From the IMG/VR virus record IMGVR_UViG_3300038528_000004, positions 1 to 37,475 of that record: DNA of 37,475 nucleotides; one strand, 5' to 3'. Positions 1 to 6,948 of this stretch are shown here, piece after piece (the stretch's first letter is position 1; every line of letters begins with the position of its first letter). Made by a program: the position numbers and the translations under genes. The notes beneath the pieces were generated by a model. That model saw only the letters and a list, made by a program, of their open reading frames with translations. It was not told the DNA's origin and did no database searches. Origin of the DNA: a virus.

Positions 1-17
1 TTTAAGTCTTTGTGCAT
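1..17 (-). other. possible start of a leftward gene cut by the window edge
   Basis: A leftward ATG lies at 17-15, with a GGAG Shine-Dalgarno at 27-24 and a sigma70-like promoter at 48-76 whose start would fall near 41. That spacing is right for a real gene start, but only five codons are inside the window. If the window is circular the frame closes after about 22 codons at the far end, which would make it a very small peptide or nothing. It is listed so the signal is not lost. Confidence 0.2.
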
Positions 18-47
18 GACATTCTCCGTTGCGCTATTCGTGCGTTA

Positions 48-76
48 ACAATAAATCAAGTCTGCGTTAATGTAAA
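48..76 (-). promoter_or_regulatory. leftward sigma70-like promoter
   Basis: Reading the minus strand, -35 TTTACA (76-71), a 17-nt spacer and -10 TATTGT (53-48). The -35 sits in AGTGTTTACA, the same ten bases as in the leftward promoter at 37326-37354. It would transcribe leftward off the window edge. Confidence 0.45.
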
Positions 77-81
77 CACTT

Positions 82-1422
82 TTACTTTGGTTTTAACGCA
101 AAAAGTAGCGCGTTTTGGGTTTCTCCTTTTTTATTCAACGCGTCAATGACCCGCTCATCGATGCAACCAGACGCAACGATGTGGACAACACGAACGGGCC
201 TAGTCTGCCCTTGGCGGTGTAGCCTGCCGTTGAACTGCTGATAAAGCTCTAGCGACCAATTCAGGCCAAACCAAACCAACATTGACCCTCCTTTTTGCAA
301 ATTCAACCCATGCCCAGCACTGGCAGGGTGTGCCAACATCATTTGAATTTCTCCCCGGTTCCAACGGTCGATAGTTTCCTGTTGCTTATCCATAACAACG
401 GCATCAGGGAACCTTACTCGCAAGCGTTCAAGGTCTGTTTTGTAGTTGTAGGCTACCAGCATATTTTCACTTGGATTTTGTTCGACAAGATCCGTCAATG
501 CGTCGAGCTTTACGCTGTGCAATTCTGACCAGTTGCCAAGGCTATCTGTATACGTTGCCCCGTTTGACCACTGCAACAATTTATTGGCAAGACCAGCCGC
601 ACTAATTGCTTCAATTTCTTGCCCATCATCCAACTCGGCAAGCAGCGTTCTCTCAAACTCCTGGTATTGTGAAAAGACTTTTGGCGGCAGCTCGACACGC
701 TCCACAAGGTCTATCCGGTCTGGTACTTGTAGGTAATCTTCAGCCGACATACTCAACACCTTGTCAGACAAAAGGCGGTGTATGGCTTCTGAGGAACCTT
801 GGCGAGGCGTAAACTTGTAGCCCATATAATCAGACTCGAAAAACCTCTGTTTATAGCCGGTCATCGTTTTGCCGAGACGCTCACCGAAATCAACAAGATA
901 CATTTGTGACCACAAATCCAAAAGGCCGTTTGGCGATGGCGTACCCGTTAACAGCACCACGTAATCAGTAAACGGTAGCACCCGTTTTAAAGCCTTGAAT
1001 CTTTGAGAAGATGGGCTTTTAAAGCTACTGGACTCGTCAACAATAACCGCATCAAAAGGCCATTTTTTGCCATACAATTTAACAAGCCAGGGGGCGTTTT
1101 CTCGGTTTATTGTGTAAATGTCTGCATCACGCTGTAGAGCTGCCATGCGTGTGCGCTCGTTGCCAGTGCAAACCGACACGCGCAAATGAGAAAGGTGCGT
1201 CCACTGTTTTGTTTCTTGTGCCCATACGCTATTGGCAACACGCAAGGGGGCAATCACAAGAACCTTGGCCGCGGTCATACTGTCCAAAGCATCCGACATC
1301 GCTGTAAGGCTGGCGGTTGTCTTACCCATACCTAGCCCGAGAAAAAGACCGCAGCGTTTCTTTGACTTTATAAATTCAATAGCCCTGTTTTGGTAGTCGT
1401 GTAAATCATCACGTGAAAGCAT
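82..1422 (-). CDS. SNF2-family DNA helicase/ATPase
   Basis: A superfamily 2 ATPase of the SNF2/RAD54 type (446 aa) as found in phage replication modules, expected to remodel or translocate on double-stranded DNA. Motif I (Walker A) is GLGMGKT at residues 29-35, motif II is VDES at about 127-130, motif III is LLTGTP at about 157-162, and motif VI is the QFNGRLHRQGQ segment near residue 395. The start overlaps the end of the VRR-NUC gene by 14 nt, so the two are translationally coupled at the end of the leftward operon. The helicase plus VRR-NUC pairing is common in phages and suggests joint work on branched or recombining DNA. Family assignment is firm; the exact substrate is inferred. Confidence 0.9.
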   Translation of the reverse strand: MLSRDDLHDYQNRAIEFIKSKKRCGLFLGLGMGKTTASLTAMSDALDSMTAAKVLVIAPLRVANSVWAQETKQWTHLSHLRVSVCTGNERTRMAALQRDADIYTINRENAPWLVKLYGKKWPFDAVIVDESSSFKSPSSQRFKALKRVLPFTDYVVLLTGTPSPNGLLDLWSQMYLVDFGERLGKTMTGYKQRFFESDYMGYKFTPRQGSSEAIHRLLSDKVLSMSAEDYLQVPDRIDLVERVELPPKVFSQYQEFERTLLAELDDGQEIEAISAAGLANKLLQWSNGATYTDSLGNWSELHSVKLDALTDLVEQNPSENMLVAYNYKTDLERLRVRFPDAVVMDKQQETIDRWNRGEIQMMLAHPASAGHGLNLQKGGSMLVWFGLNWSLELYQQFNGRLHRQGQTRPVRVVHIVASGCIDERVIDALNKKGETQNALLFALKPK

Positions 1423-1678
1423 TTGCGGCCTCTACTGTATCAATAACGCGAACATCACAGTCAAGGGTGCGCCGCCGGTTATGATCACGTTGTTGTAGGT
1501 CTGTTGCTGGTTTGCCTGGCGCTTTCAACTCCACAAAAATTATGCAACCACCCGGTAATGTGACCAAACGATCAGGCACCGAGCGCCTGCCTGGTGATGT
1601 GAACTTTTCACACATTCCGCCCAATTCTTTCACGCGCTTGCATAGCGCTTTTTCTACGTTACGTTCCAACATGGCCAA
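1409..1678 (-). CDS. VRR-NUC domain nuclease
   Basis: An 89-residue stand-alone VRR-NUC domain, a minimal PD-(D/E)xK nuclease of the kind phages use as structure-specific or Holliday-junction nucleases. The signature is visible: PDR at residues 35-37 with D36, then PGG and FVELKAPG giving the E51-x-K53 catalytic pair, then a conserved LQQ near 61-63. The start overlaps the 3' end of the polymerase gene by 20 nt and the end overlaps the helicase start by 14 nt, so the three are tightly coupled. Length is normal for the free-standing phage form. Junction cleavage is inferred from the family. Confidence 0.85.
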   Translation of the reverse strand: MAMLERNVEKALCKRVKELGGMCEKFTSPGRRSVPDRLVTLPGGCIIFVELKAPGKPATDLQQRDHNRRRTLDCDVRVIDTVEAANAFT

Positions 1679-3440
1679 CTTCCTTTAATAGTGTTTTGGC
1701 CGCCTTTATATAATAGTCGCGGTCAATATCTGACAGGTCTGCTTCTGCGAGATCCATAACGGGGACACAGCCCGCCGACTTGGGGACGCGGTTGCCGTTG
1801 GTCGCGTAGGTTAGTCCGGCACCAAGAGCGAACGTTTTTGAGTGGTAAAACCTCACCGCCTTGCCAACAGCGACACCTTCATACATGGCACCGCCGCGCA
1901 CCTGCCGAACAGTTACGAACTCTCGCATTTCATTACACTGGTTTATAGTTTGCTCAATGTCGGCACCAGTAGCCAAAAAATCACACACAGCTTTTGAAAC
2001 GATGATGGCGTCTGGGTTTTTCTGCAAACTGGCAGGGGCAAAGATACCCTTTCCCTTTGTCTTCCCGTTCACCATCACAGCGCAATAATTATTCACATTG
2101 GCGCTTGAGATAGAACGGTAGTCTGTGCGCTCAAGTTCATAGGTTGTTTTCAGCATCCAATCAAACGCTATGGTTTCCATTTCGCGCTCTTTTGACTTGT
2201 TGCAGTGAATCACAATACCATCTGTGTTCGCGCTCTTTACGGATATGCCAGCAGCTTCCATTCTTTCGATCAACATCAAAAGAGCAAGCTGGCCTGTGAT
2301 TGTTGTTTGTATCAAAAGGTCTGGTGAGTACAGGACACTGTACTTGCTTCCGAGCTTCCCAAAGCTGCCGTTTATGGCAATCTTTAATGTTGCGTCGGCC
2401 ACCTTGTCGCCCTTTCTTTTAGCAGCAATTCGTCGGTTTACGATAGACTCATAAACTTTTAAGAATGGCTCGCCTAGAGATTTTGGGGCAAGTTTCTGCT
2501 GTAGTATGATATTCGGGTAAAATGCAGCAACATCCAACTCAAAAAGCAAATAGTCGTCATTTTTCTCAATATGCTGAAATTTCTCCACGCTGTGAAGGCC
2601 GCCAATGCCCATTTGATACCGTACCCCTGCCAACTCTATGCGTTCTGCTTTAAGCCATTCAGGCATTGCTACAGTGCCACTTGTGGCAAGTGTGTAATTC
2701 GTGTTTAAAATTCGTTCAAATACGCTGTTTAACTGGTGGCTTTTGAACATTACTATGCCGGGGTCTTGATACCGGAAGCTATAGCCCTTTTCTAGTTTTG
2801 GCGACCTGTATGTCTTGCCTGTCAAATTGTGAAGCTCGGAAGTGATTACAGTTTCTGCAATTTGTGCATCTGACTTGCTGCGAAGATCCATACCGTATTG
2901 GTCAGACATTGTTTTGCGAAGGTCTATCTGTTTTTCAAGCGCTTTGTAAAGCAATTCCGTTGTGTCTAGGTCATTAGCACAATACGTTCGGAGGGAATCA
3001 CGATCTGCTGGGGTTATCCGTTGGCTTGGCGCTATTGGCAAGTCTTGCATTTTTATTGCATGAAGCCGTCCGCCGTAAATCTTCAAGCCGCTTTGGCCTG
3101 GCGCTACCTGCATAATATCAATGTGATCCCAACTGGCTGGCGCGTGTAAATTAGCGTCCCTGATTATTCGCCATACTGGTTCACCGCTGGTAATGATTTT
3201 ATCTGAAAGAGCTTTTAGCTGCTCATTGTTATAGCCTTCTATAGCTGCAACAAGCATAGGCAAGTCATACCCGTTGCCGTTAAAACTTATCGTGGTGTAC
3301 TGGCCCATAAGGGCGCGTAGCTGTTTAGTGTTAAGGGGTTTGCCTTCATACAATTCGACATTGGCGACCTGGCGGGTTTTCATATTGCGGAATGATGCAA
3401 GAAAGTAATTGGGGAAACACTCCGTATCTACAATTAGCAT
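1659..3440 (-). CDS. family B DNA polymerase with 3'-5' exonuclease domain
   Basis: Replicative DNA polymerase, 593 aa. The exonuclease motifs are present: Exo I DTE at residues 5-7, Exo II NGNGYD at 54-59, Exo III YCAND at 153-157. The polymerase motifs are family B: motif A LDVAAFYPN at about 302-310, motif B beginning K353 with NGSFG at 357-361, and motif C ANTDG at 405-409. Motif C differs from the usual DTDS, with Asn for the first Asp and Gly for Ser; the key second Asp (D408) is kept. Only about 40 residues separate motifs A and B, so there is no room for the TPR2 insertion of protein-primed enzymes. That agrees with the primase encoded in the same window. An AAGGG Shine-Dalgarno precedes the ATG. 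It lies downstream of the HNH gene. Confidence 0.88.
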   Translation of the reverse strand: MLIVDTECFPNYFLASFRNMKTRQVANVELYEGKPLNTKQLRALMGQYTTISFNGNGYDLPMLVAAIEGYNNEQLKALSDKIITSGEPVWRIIRDANLHAPASWDHIDIMQVAPGQSGLKIYGGRLHAIKMQDLPIAPSQRITPADRDSLRTYCANDLDTTELLYKALEKQIDLRKTMSDQYGMDLRSKSDAQIAETVITSELHNLTGKTYRSPKLEKGYSFRYQDPGIVMFKSHQLNSVFERILNTNYTLATSGTVAMPEWLKAERIELAGVRYQMGIGGLHSVEKFQHIEKNDDYLLFELDVAAFYPNIILQQKLAPKSLGEPFLKVYESIVNRRIAAKRKGDKVADATLKIAINGSFGKLGSKYSVLYSPDLLIQTTITGQLALLMLIERMEAAGISVKSANTDGIVIHCNKSKEREMETIAFDWMLKTTYELERTDYRSISSANVNNYCAVMVNGKTKGKGIFAPASLQKNPDAIIVSKAVCDFLATGADIEQTINQCNEMREFVTVRQVRGGAMYEGVAVGKAVRFYHSKTFALGAGLTYATNGNRVPKSAGCVPVMDLAEADLSDIDRDYYIKAAKTLLKEVGHVGT

Positions 3441-3455
3441 AGGGAATAGCCCTTT

Positions 3456-4061
3456 TTAAAGTTTTCCTGCTTTGGATCGGTTTTCGCTTTTCCAAAGAGG
3501 TTGAAGGTTCTTGTAATGAGTTAGCTTTATAACATCATCCACTGTTTTTGCCGATGCATATGGAACGATGTGGTCAATTTCCCATTGTCCCCTATTATCC
3601 CACGACATTCCGACTTTGAATTGAGATTCGATGTGCGTTTTTACAGTCTGCCAAGACGCACCCAGCAAAGTTTCCGTTTTCCCTAGTTTGGTATACCCCA
3701 TAATTTTAAAAGCATACGTTGTTCTTCTTCTAAGCCTATCTTGAATATTCAAAACAGGGCATTCAGAAAGCTTCTTTCGCCTATATTCATTTGTGCGATC
3801 TCTGTTTTCCTTATGGTACTCTGCGATTGTCTCTTTATTTTTACTGTAATATGCACGTTGATTTTCGTTTATAAGATCTCTGTTTTTTTCATTGTATTCT
3901 TGGACCCTTGCTAAAATATAATCCCTCTTTTTTCTGTACCTAATTTTCTCTTTTTCAGAAACGCAAATTTTACAACTCGAAGACGTGCCAGCAGCCCGGT
4001 TACTGCGAACATGGAAATCACTTATATTTTTGTTGGCTTTACAGATTGAACATTGTTTCAT
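3456..4061 (-). CDS. HNH homing-type endonuclease with zinc finger
   Basis: A 201-residue free-standing HNH endonuclease. The N-terminus has two CxxC pairs (C4/C7 and C30/C33) forming a zinc ribbon. The middle is a highly charged Lys/Arg/Asn/Glu-rich helical segment likely to bind DNA. The C-terminal 45 residues carry the HNH core: WEIDHIVPY, then HYKNLQPLW and the final EN-S-K signature. The gene is visibly more A/T-rich than its neighbours. It has its own promoter and a strong AGGGGA Shine-Dalgarno, and sits just downstream of a terminator. It therefore looks like an inserted selfish gene placed between the ssDNA-binding protein and polymerase genes. Its target site is unknown. Confidence 0.85.
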   Translation of the reverse strand: MKQCSICKANKNISDFHVRSNRAAGTSSSCKICVSEKEKIRYRKKRDYILARVQEYNEKNRDLINENQRAYYSKNKETIAEYHKENRDRTNEYRRKKLSECPVLNIQDRLRRRTTYAFKIMGYTKLGKTETLLGASWQTVKTHIESQFKVGMSWDNRGQWEIDHIVPYASAKTVDDVIKLTHYKNLQPLWKSENRSKAGKL

Positions 4062-4087
4062 GCGATTCCCCTATTGGATGCAAAACA

Positions 4088-4116
4088 ATAATACTACGAA
4101 AAGAACAGGGAAGCAA
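4088..4116 (-). promoter_or_regulatory. promoter of the HNH gene (leftward)
   Basis: On the minus strand, -35 TTGCTT (4116-4111), a 17-nt spacer and -10 TATTAT (4093-4088). It lies between the terminator at 4121-4138 and the HNH start at 4061, so it can drive the HNH gene and the downstream polymerase operon independently. Confidence 0.6.
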
Positions 4117-4138
4117 AGAAAACCGCCCTAAGGCGGTT
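4115..4138 (-). terminator. rho-independent terminator (leftward)
   Basis: A perfect 7-bp stem, AACCGCC at 4121-4127 and GGCGGTT at 4132-4138, with a 4-nt loop. On the minus strand it runs into TTTTCTTT. It follows the ssDNA-binding protein gene (stop at 4161). Confidence 0.75.
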
Positions 4139-4160
4139 AAGTTTAATCAAAAATCAGATG

Positions 4161-4685
4161 TCAAAACTCGTCTACTGGATCGAACGCATCATATTCGTCG
4201 AACTCGTCAGCGGTAATTCCAGCGTCACCGAACGGCTCACCGTCGGCGTAGAACTGTACACCGTCGAGCTGGGCGTTAACACGCTTGCCGTAGCGATTGT
4301 CCTGCGGCCAAATGCTAACAATCATGTTTACATAACAGCCAGCATAAGGCTTGTTGTCTGCTTCGGCCAAAGGCGCTTTGTCGCGGTCAATAACAACAGG
4401 GCGCTTTTTGGTGCTGGCCTTGAGTGTCATCTTACCTTCAAACTCAGGGCGACCAATTTCATCACCGTCCTTTAGGCAAAGTTTGTCATCACCAAGCTTT
4501 GTTTTTAACTCTTCCTTCATCAGCTTGTTAATCTGAGCCTGGATAGACTTGATGATTTCGGCGTGTTCAACCTTGTCGAATACAAAGGTAGCTTCATATT
4601 TTCCGGTATCTTCATCTCCAAACTGTGCTGTGCGGAATAAAGAAGGGAATGACAAGCGTACGTTTTTAGCTTTGATCTTAGACAT
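4161..4685 (-). CDS. single-stranded DNA-binding protein (DUF2815 family)
   Basis: A 174-residue protein matching the DUF2815 phage family, regarded as single-stranded DNA-binding proteins. Family features visible here are the N-terminal NVRLSFPSLF segment, KYEATFVFDK, a central KDGDEIGRPEFEGK loop followed by short beta strands, and a YAGCYVN segment. The C-terminus is strongly acidic (DEFDEYDAFDPVDEF), the tail type used by SSBs to recruit partners. An AAAAGG Shine-Dalgarno lies 9 nt before the ATG. The gene is headed by its own promoter overlapped by a palindrome and closed by a terminator, so it can be expressed separately from the polymerase genes, as suits a protein needed in high amount. 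Confidence 0.85.
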   Translation of the reverse strand: MSKIKAKNVRLSFPSLFRTAQFGDEDTGKYEATFVFDKVEHAEIIKSIQAQINKLMKEELKTKLGDDKLCLKDGDEIGRPEFEGKMTLKASTKKRPVVIDRDKAPLAEADNKPYAGCYVNMIVSIWPQDNRYGKRVNAQLDGVQFYADGEPFGDAGITADEFDEYDAFDPVDEF

Positions 4686-4733
4686 TTTATAATACCTTTT
4701 CGCAGTTTAAGTTTTGGTTTTGCCTTTCAGCGA

Positions 4734-4766
4734 GTTAAGAATGACTTAACTATAACAAGATGTCAA
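4734..4766 (-). promoter_or_regulatory. promoter with palindromic operator before the SSB gene
   Basis: On the minus strand a consensus -35 TTGACA (4766-4761) is followed after 17 nt by a weak -10 CATTCT (4743-4738). A perfect palindrome, GTTAAG-N5-CTTAAC at 4734-4750, covers the -10. The same GTTAA-centred 6-5-6 design recurs at 6204-6220. A phage repressor such as the Cro-like protein could bind both, which is inference. Confidence 0.55.
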
Positions 4767-4771
4767 CGCCC

Positions 4772-5884
4772 TTAATCAAAATCGTCTGCTGTTATTGTGA
4801 TCGAAGGGCGCTTGTCGCTTTCTGGAGCCAGAGTCGGCTTACCTTCTGGCTTAACGATCAGGTCTTTGATCTTCACAGCGTCTTTTTTGCCCAGGGCCTT
4901 TTCAGCTTGGGCAGGGCTTACCAGCGTTTTCTTGTATGCTTCCTCGCCTAGCAAATCTTTAAGCGCTTTTGCGGCCTTCTCAGAGTCTCCCCAATTGCGT
5001 AAGGATCTACCGGCCACCAGCTTGTAGCCTAGGAAGCCGCCCTTCTCTACGCGCTCTTTAATGTGCTGCTCAACTGCATCCAGCCATGACACGATCAGTT
5101 TTTTAGAATCCAGCGCTGCCTTTAGCTGATCATCTGTTAGGTGTGCTGGTGTCGGACTATCAATTTCGTCAAAGTCCGACATGATTACTTTTTGCGTGTG
5201 CTGCTGTAATGCTGGGCAGGTCGCCTTTGCTTTGCACCATAAGCACTGTGCATTCCCCGGCACACGTTCAGCATCAGGTTCCAGACACATTTCAGCGCGC
5301 TGGCTTGCCCATTCCCCCCACTTGAGAAGGTCGGGAAGGCTGATTTCCCAAGTATCAATGTGGTCAAGACGGGGCTGTACAATGTGAACGACAACGCGCT
5401 TGATGTCATAAATCATTCCATAATCACTGTATGCACCAAGGCCGTAGAGCATCGCTTGCGGGTTTTCTTCGGCAAATATCTGCAACCCTTTGCCGAATTT
5501 CAAATCAATAGCGTGCAAAGTATCGCCGTCAATTATAATTGCGTCCGAAGTTCCGAACCCTTCTGGTACCCAGTCGCTAAAATCTACGCGTTGTTCGTAT
5601 GCGTGTTCGCCTTTAAACGACAACACATAATCGACGTACTCCTGTACGTGCTCTGCCATTTCCTGATCGACTGTCCATTCATTGTTTTCGATAAGCGTCT
5701 TGCCTACCCAGTCAAAACACGTTCCTCCATTCACCAGCACGATTTCTGCAAGCTCATGTGCGCATGTTCCCTCATGGGCCGCTGAGCTGCTACGGTCTGA
5801 AATACCTTTTTCAGCGCTTACACTACCAGGGCAGGCCAGCCAACGGGATGATCCGCTGGCTGACAATTTCGCATGTGCAGACAT
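4772..5884 (-). CDS. DUF2800 RecB/Cas4-like nuclease
   Basis: A 370-residue PD-(D/E)xK nuclease of the DUF2800 family, phage proteins related to the RecB/Cas4 nuclease domain and probably used in recombination or end processing. The catalytic segment is visible: GTSDAIIIDG with D114, then AIDLKFGKG giving D127-x-K129. Cysteines C18 near the N-terminus and C214, C217, C223 (CxxC-x5-C) fit the four-cysteine Fe-S cluster layout of AddB/Cas4 nucleases. The start overlaps the stop of the upstream 99-aa gene in a TAATG arrangement. Next downstream is the SSB gene, a common pairing in phages. Fe-S binding is inferred from spacing only. Confidence 0.85.
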   Translation of the reverse strand: MSAHAKLSASGSSRWLACPGSVSAEKGISDRSSSAAHEGTCAHELAEIVLVNGGTCFDWVGKTLIENNEWTVDQEMAEHVQEYVDYVLSFKGEHAYEQRVDFSDWVPEGFGTSDAIIIDGDTLHAIDLKFGKGLQIFAEENPQAMLYGLGAYSDYGMIYDIKRVVVHIVQPRLDHIDTWEISLPDLLKWGEWASQRAEMCLEPDAERVPGNAQCLWCKAKATCPALQQHTQKVIMSDFDEIDSPTPAHLTDDQLKAALDSKKLIVSWLDAVEQHIKERVEKGGFLGYKLVAGRSLRNWGDSEKAAKALKDLLGEEAYKKTLVSPAQAEKALGKKDAVKIKDLIVKPEGKPTLAPESDKRPSITITADDFD

Positions 5885-6183
5885 TATAGCGCCTCCAATG
5901 CGGTTTTAAGATCACCCAACTTATCAGCCGGAACGTCTTTGACAAGCGTCGCGCCAAACGTGCTTAACGTTTTTTTGATGGCCGTTTTTTTGTTGCGGTC
6001 GTCTCGCACGATTGCCAGGCACATGCTCTGGATCTCTTCGCGTGTTATTGATTGTTCTGGCGTGGCTGGCGCTTCCTCTTCTGTTTTTGCGCTATCAACA
6101 GGTGAGGATTCAATGGCTGTTAGCCTGTCCGTCAGGTCAACAATTGCGGCGGTTAGCGTTTCAATTTTGGCTTCCAATGACAT
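5884..6183 (-). CDS. hypothetical early protein, first gene of the leftward operon
   Basis: A 99-residue protein with no family I recognise. The first 28 residues form a heptad-like amphipathic helix (LEAKIETLTAAIVDLTDRLTA), followed by a Pro/Glu-rich linker and a compact helical C-terminal half. That suggests an oligomerising or partner-binding protein. It is the first gene of the leftward replication operon, directly after the promoter at 6219-6247, and its stop overlaps the nuclease start. A role helping the nuclease or SSB is a guess from position. Confidence 0.7.
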   Translation of the reverse strand: MSLEAKIETLTAAIVDLTDRLTAIESSPVDSAKTEEEAPATPEQSITREEIQSMCLAIVRDDRNKKTAIKKTLSTFGATLVKDVPADKLGDLKTALEAL

Positions 6184-6203
6184 TTTAGTTTCTCGCTTTG
6201 TGT

Positions 6204-6220
6204 GTTAATGTGTTATTAAC
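6204..6220. promoter_or_regulatory. 17-bp palindromic operator candidate
   Basis: A perfect palindrome GTTAAT-N5-ATTAAC lies between the divergent leftward and rightward genes and touches the -10 of the leftward promoter. It has the same half-site and spacing as the palindrome at 4734-4750. Confidence 0.55.
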
Positions 6221-6247
6221 TTTAACAACGTGAACACGAGGTGTAAA
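6219..6247 (-). promoter_or_regulatory. main leftward early promoter
   Basis: On the minus strand, -35 TTTACA (6247-6242), a 17-nt spacer and -10 TAAAGT (6224-6219). The start would fall near 6212, within the palindrome at 6204-6220. It drives the replication operon ending at 82. No equally clear rightward promoter is visible in this 66-bp gap. Confidence 0.6.
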
Positions 6248-6249
6248 GC

Positions 6250-6948
6250 ATGATTGAAAAACTTATACATCATTTTGGGGGCCACACTGGTTTGGCGATG
6301 TCCCTTGGAGTGAGTGTGGCTGCTGTTAGCCAGTGGGTCACTCACAAGAAAATACCTGCTGAAAGGGCGATAGAAATAGAAGCGATAACCGCTGGCAAAT
6401 TCAAAGCTCGCGAGCTGACAAGAAAAGGCAGGTTCCCAGATGAGCGAAAGCCCATAAAGATTATCGGCGACATTGCTGAAATAGATCTTGGAAGAGGGTA
6501 CACCGCCATAGTAGACGCCAGTGATGTTGAGCGTTTGGAAAAATATCAATGGCACGCCATGGCTAACAAGCACACCGTTTATGCGTTCAGAAACAAGCCC
6601 AAAAAAACCAAGGGGCTTTTCCACGGTTATATGCACCGTCTGATTATGGACGCTCCGGCAGGCATGGACGTAGACCACCGTGATGGAGATGGGCTGAACA
6701 ACAGGGCGGGTAATCTTCGCGTATACACCAGGTCTGTAAACATAAACAACAGGAGCGTCACAAACATACCGTACCGGAACAACACTACCGGGTATAAAGG
6801 TGTCAGGAAAAGCAGGACTGCCGGAAAGTGGATCGCTGTAACAACCATAGATGGGAAGTCCAAACACATTGGCACGTTCGATAACCCAGAAGACGCAAAC
6901 AGGGCGTATTGCGAAACGCTTGACATTGTGAAAGGGGCGGAAGAATGA
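6250..6948 (+). CDS. Cro-like repressor fused to HNH/AP2 homing endonuclease
   Basis: A 232-residue chimera. Residues 1 to about 60 form a complete small Cro/YdaS-type helix-turn-helix domain, with the LGVSVAAVSQW recognition segment and an IPAERAIEIE helix. Residues from about 70 match free-standing HNH_3 homing endonucleases. They begin KIIGDIAEIDLGRGYTAIVD, carry the HNH core at MHRLIM, VDHRDGDGLNN and NLR, and end in an AP2-like DNA-binding domain (GYKGVRKS to GTFDNPEDANRAY). The reading frame is open throughout. The stop overlaps the primase start as ATGA. A normal Cro is about 70 aa and would end where the endonuclease begins, so the endonuclease appears to have been added at the 3' end of cro. 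Whether the repressor half still functions is not shown. Confidence 0.85.
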   Translation: MIEKLIHHFGGHTGLAMSLGVSVAAVSQWVTHKKIPAERAIEIEAITAGKFKARELTRKGRFPDERKPIKIIGDIAEIDLGRGYTAIVDASDVERLEKYQWHAMANKHTVYAFRNKPKKTKGLFHGYMHRLIMDAPAGMDVDHRDGDGLNNRAGNLRVYTRSVNINNRSVTNIPYRNNTTGYKGVRKSRTAGKWIAVTTIDGKSKHIGTFDNPEDANRAYCETLDIVKGAEE

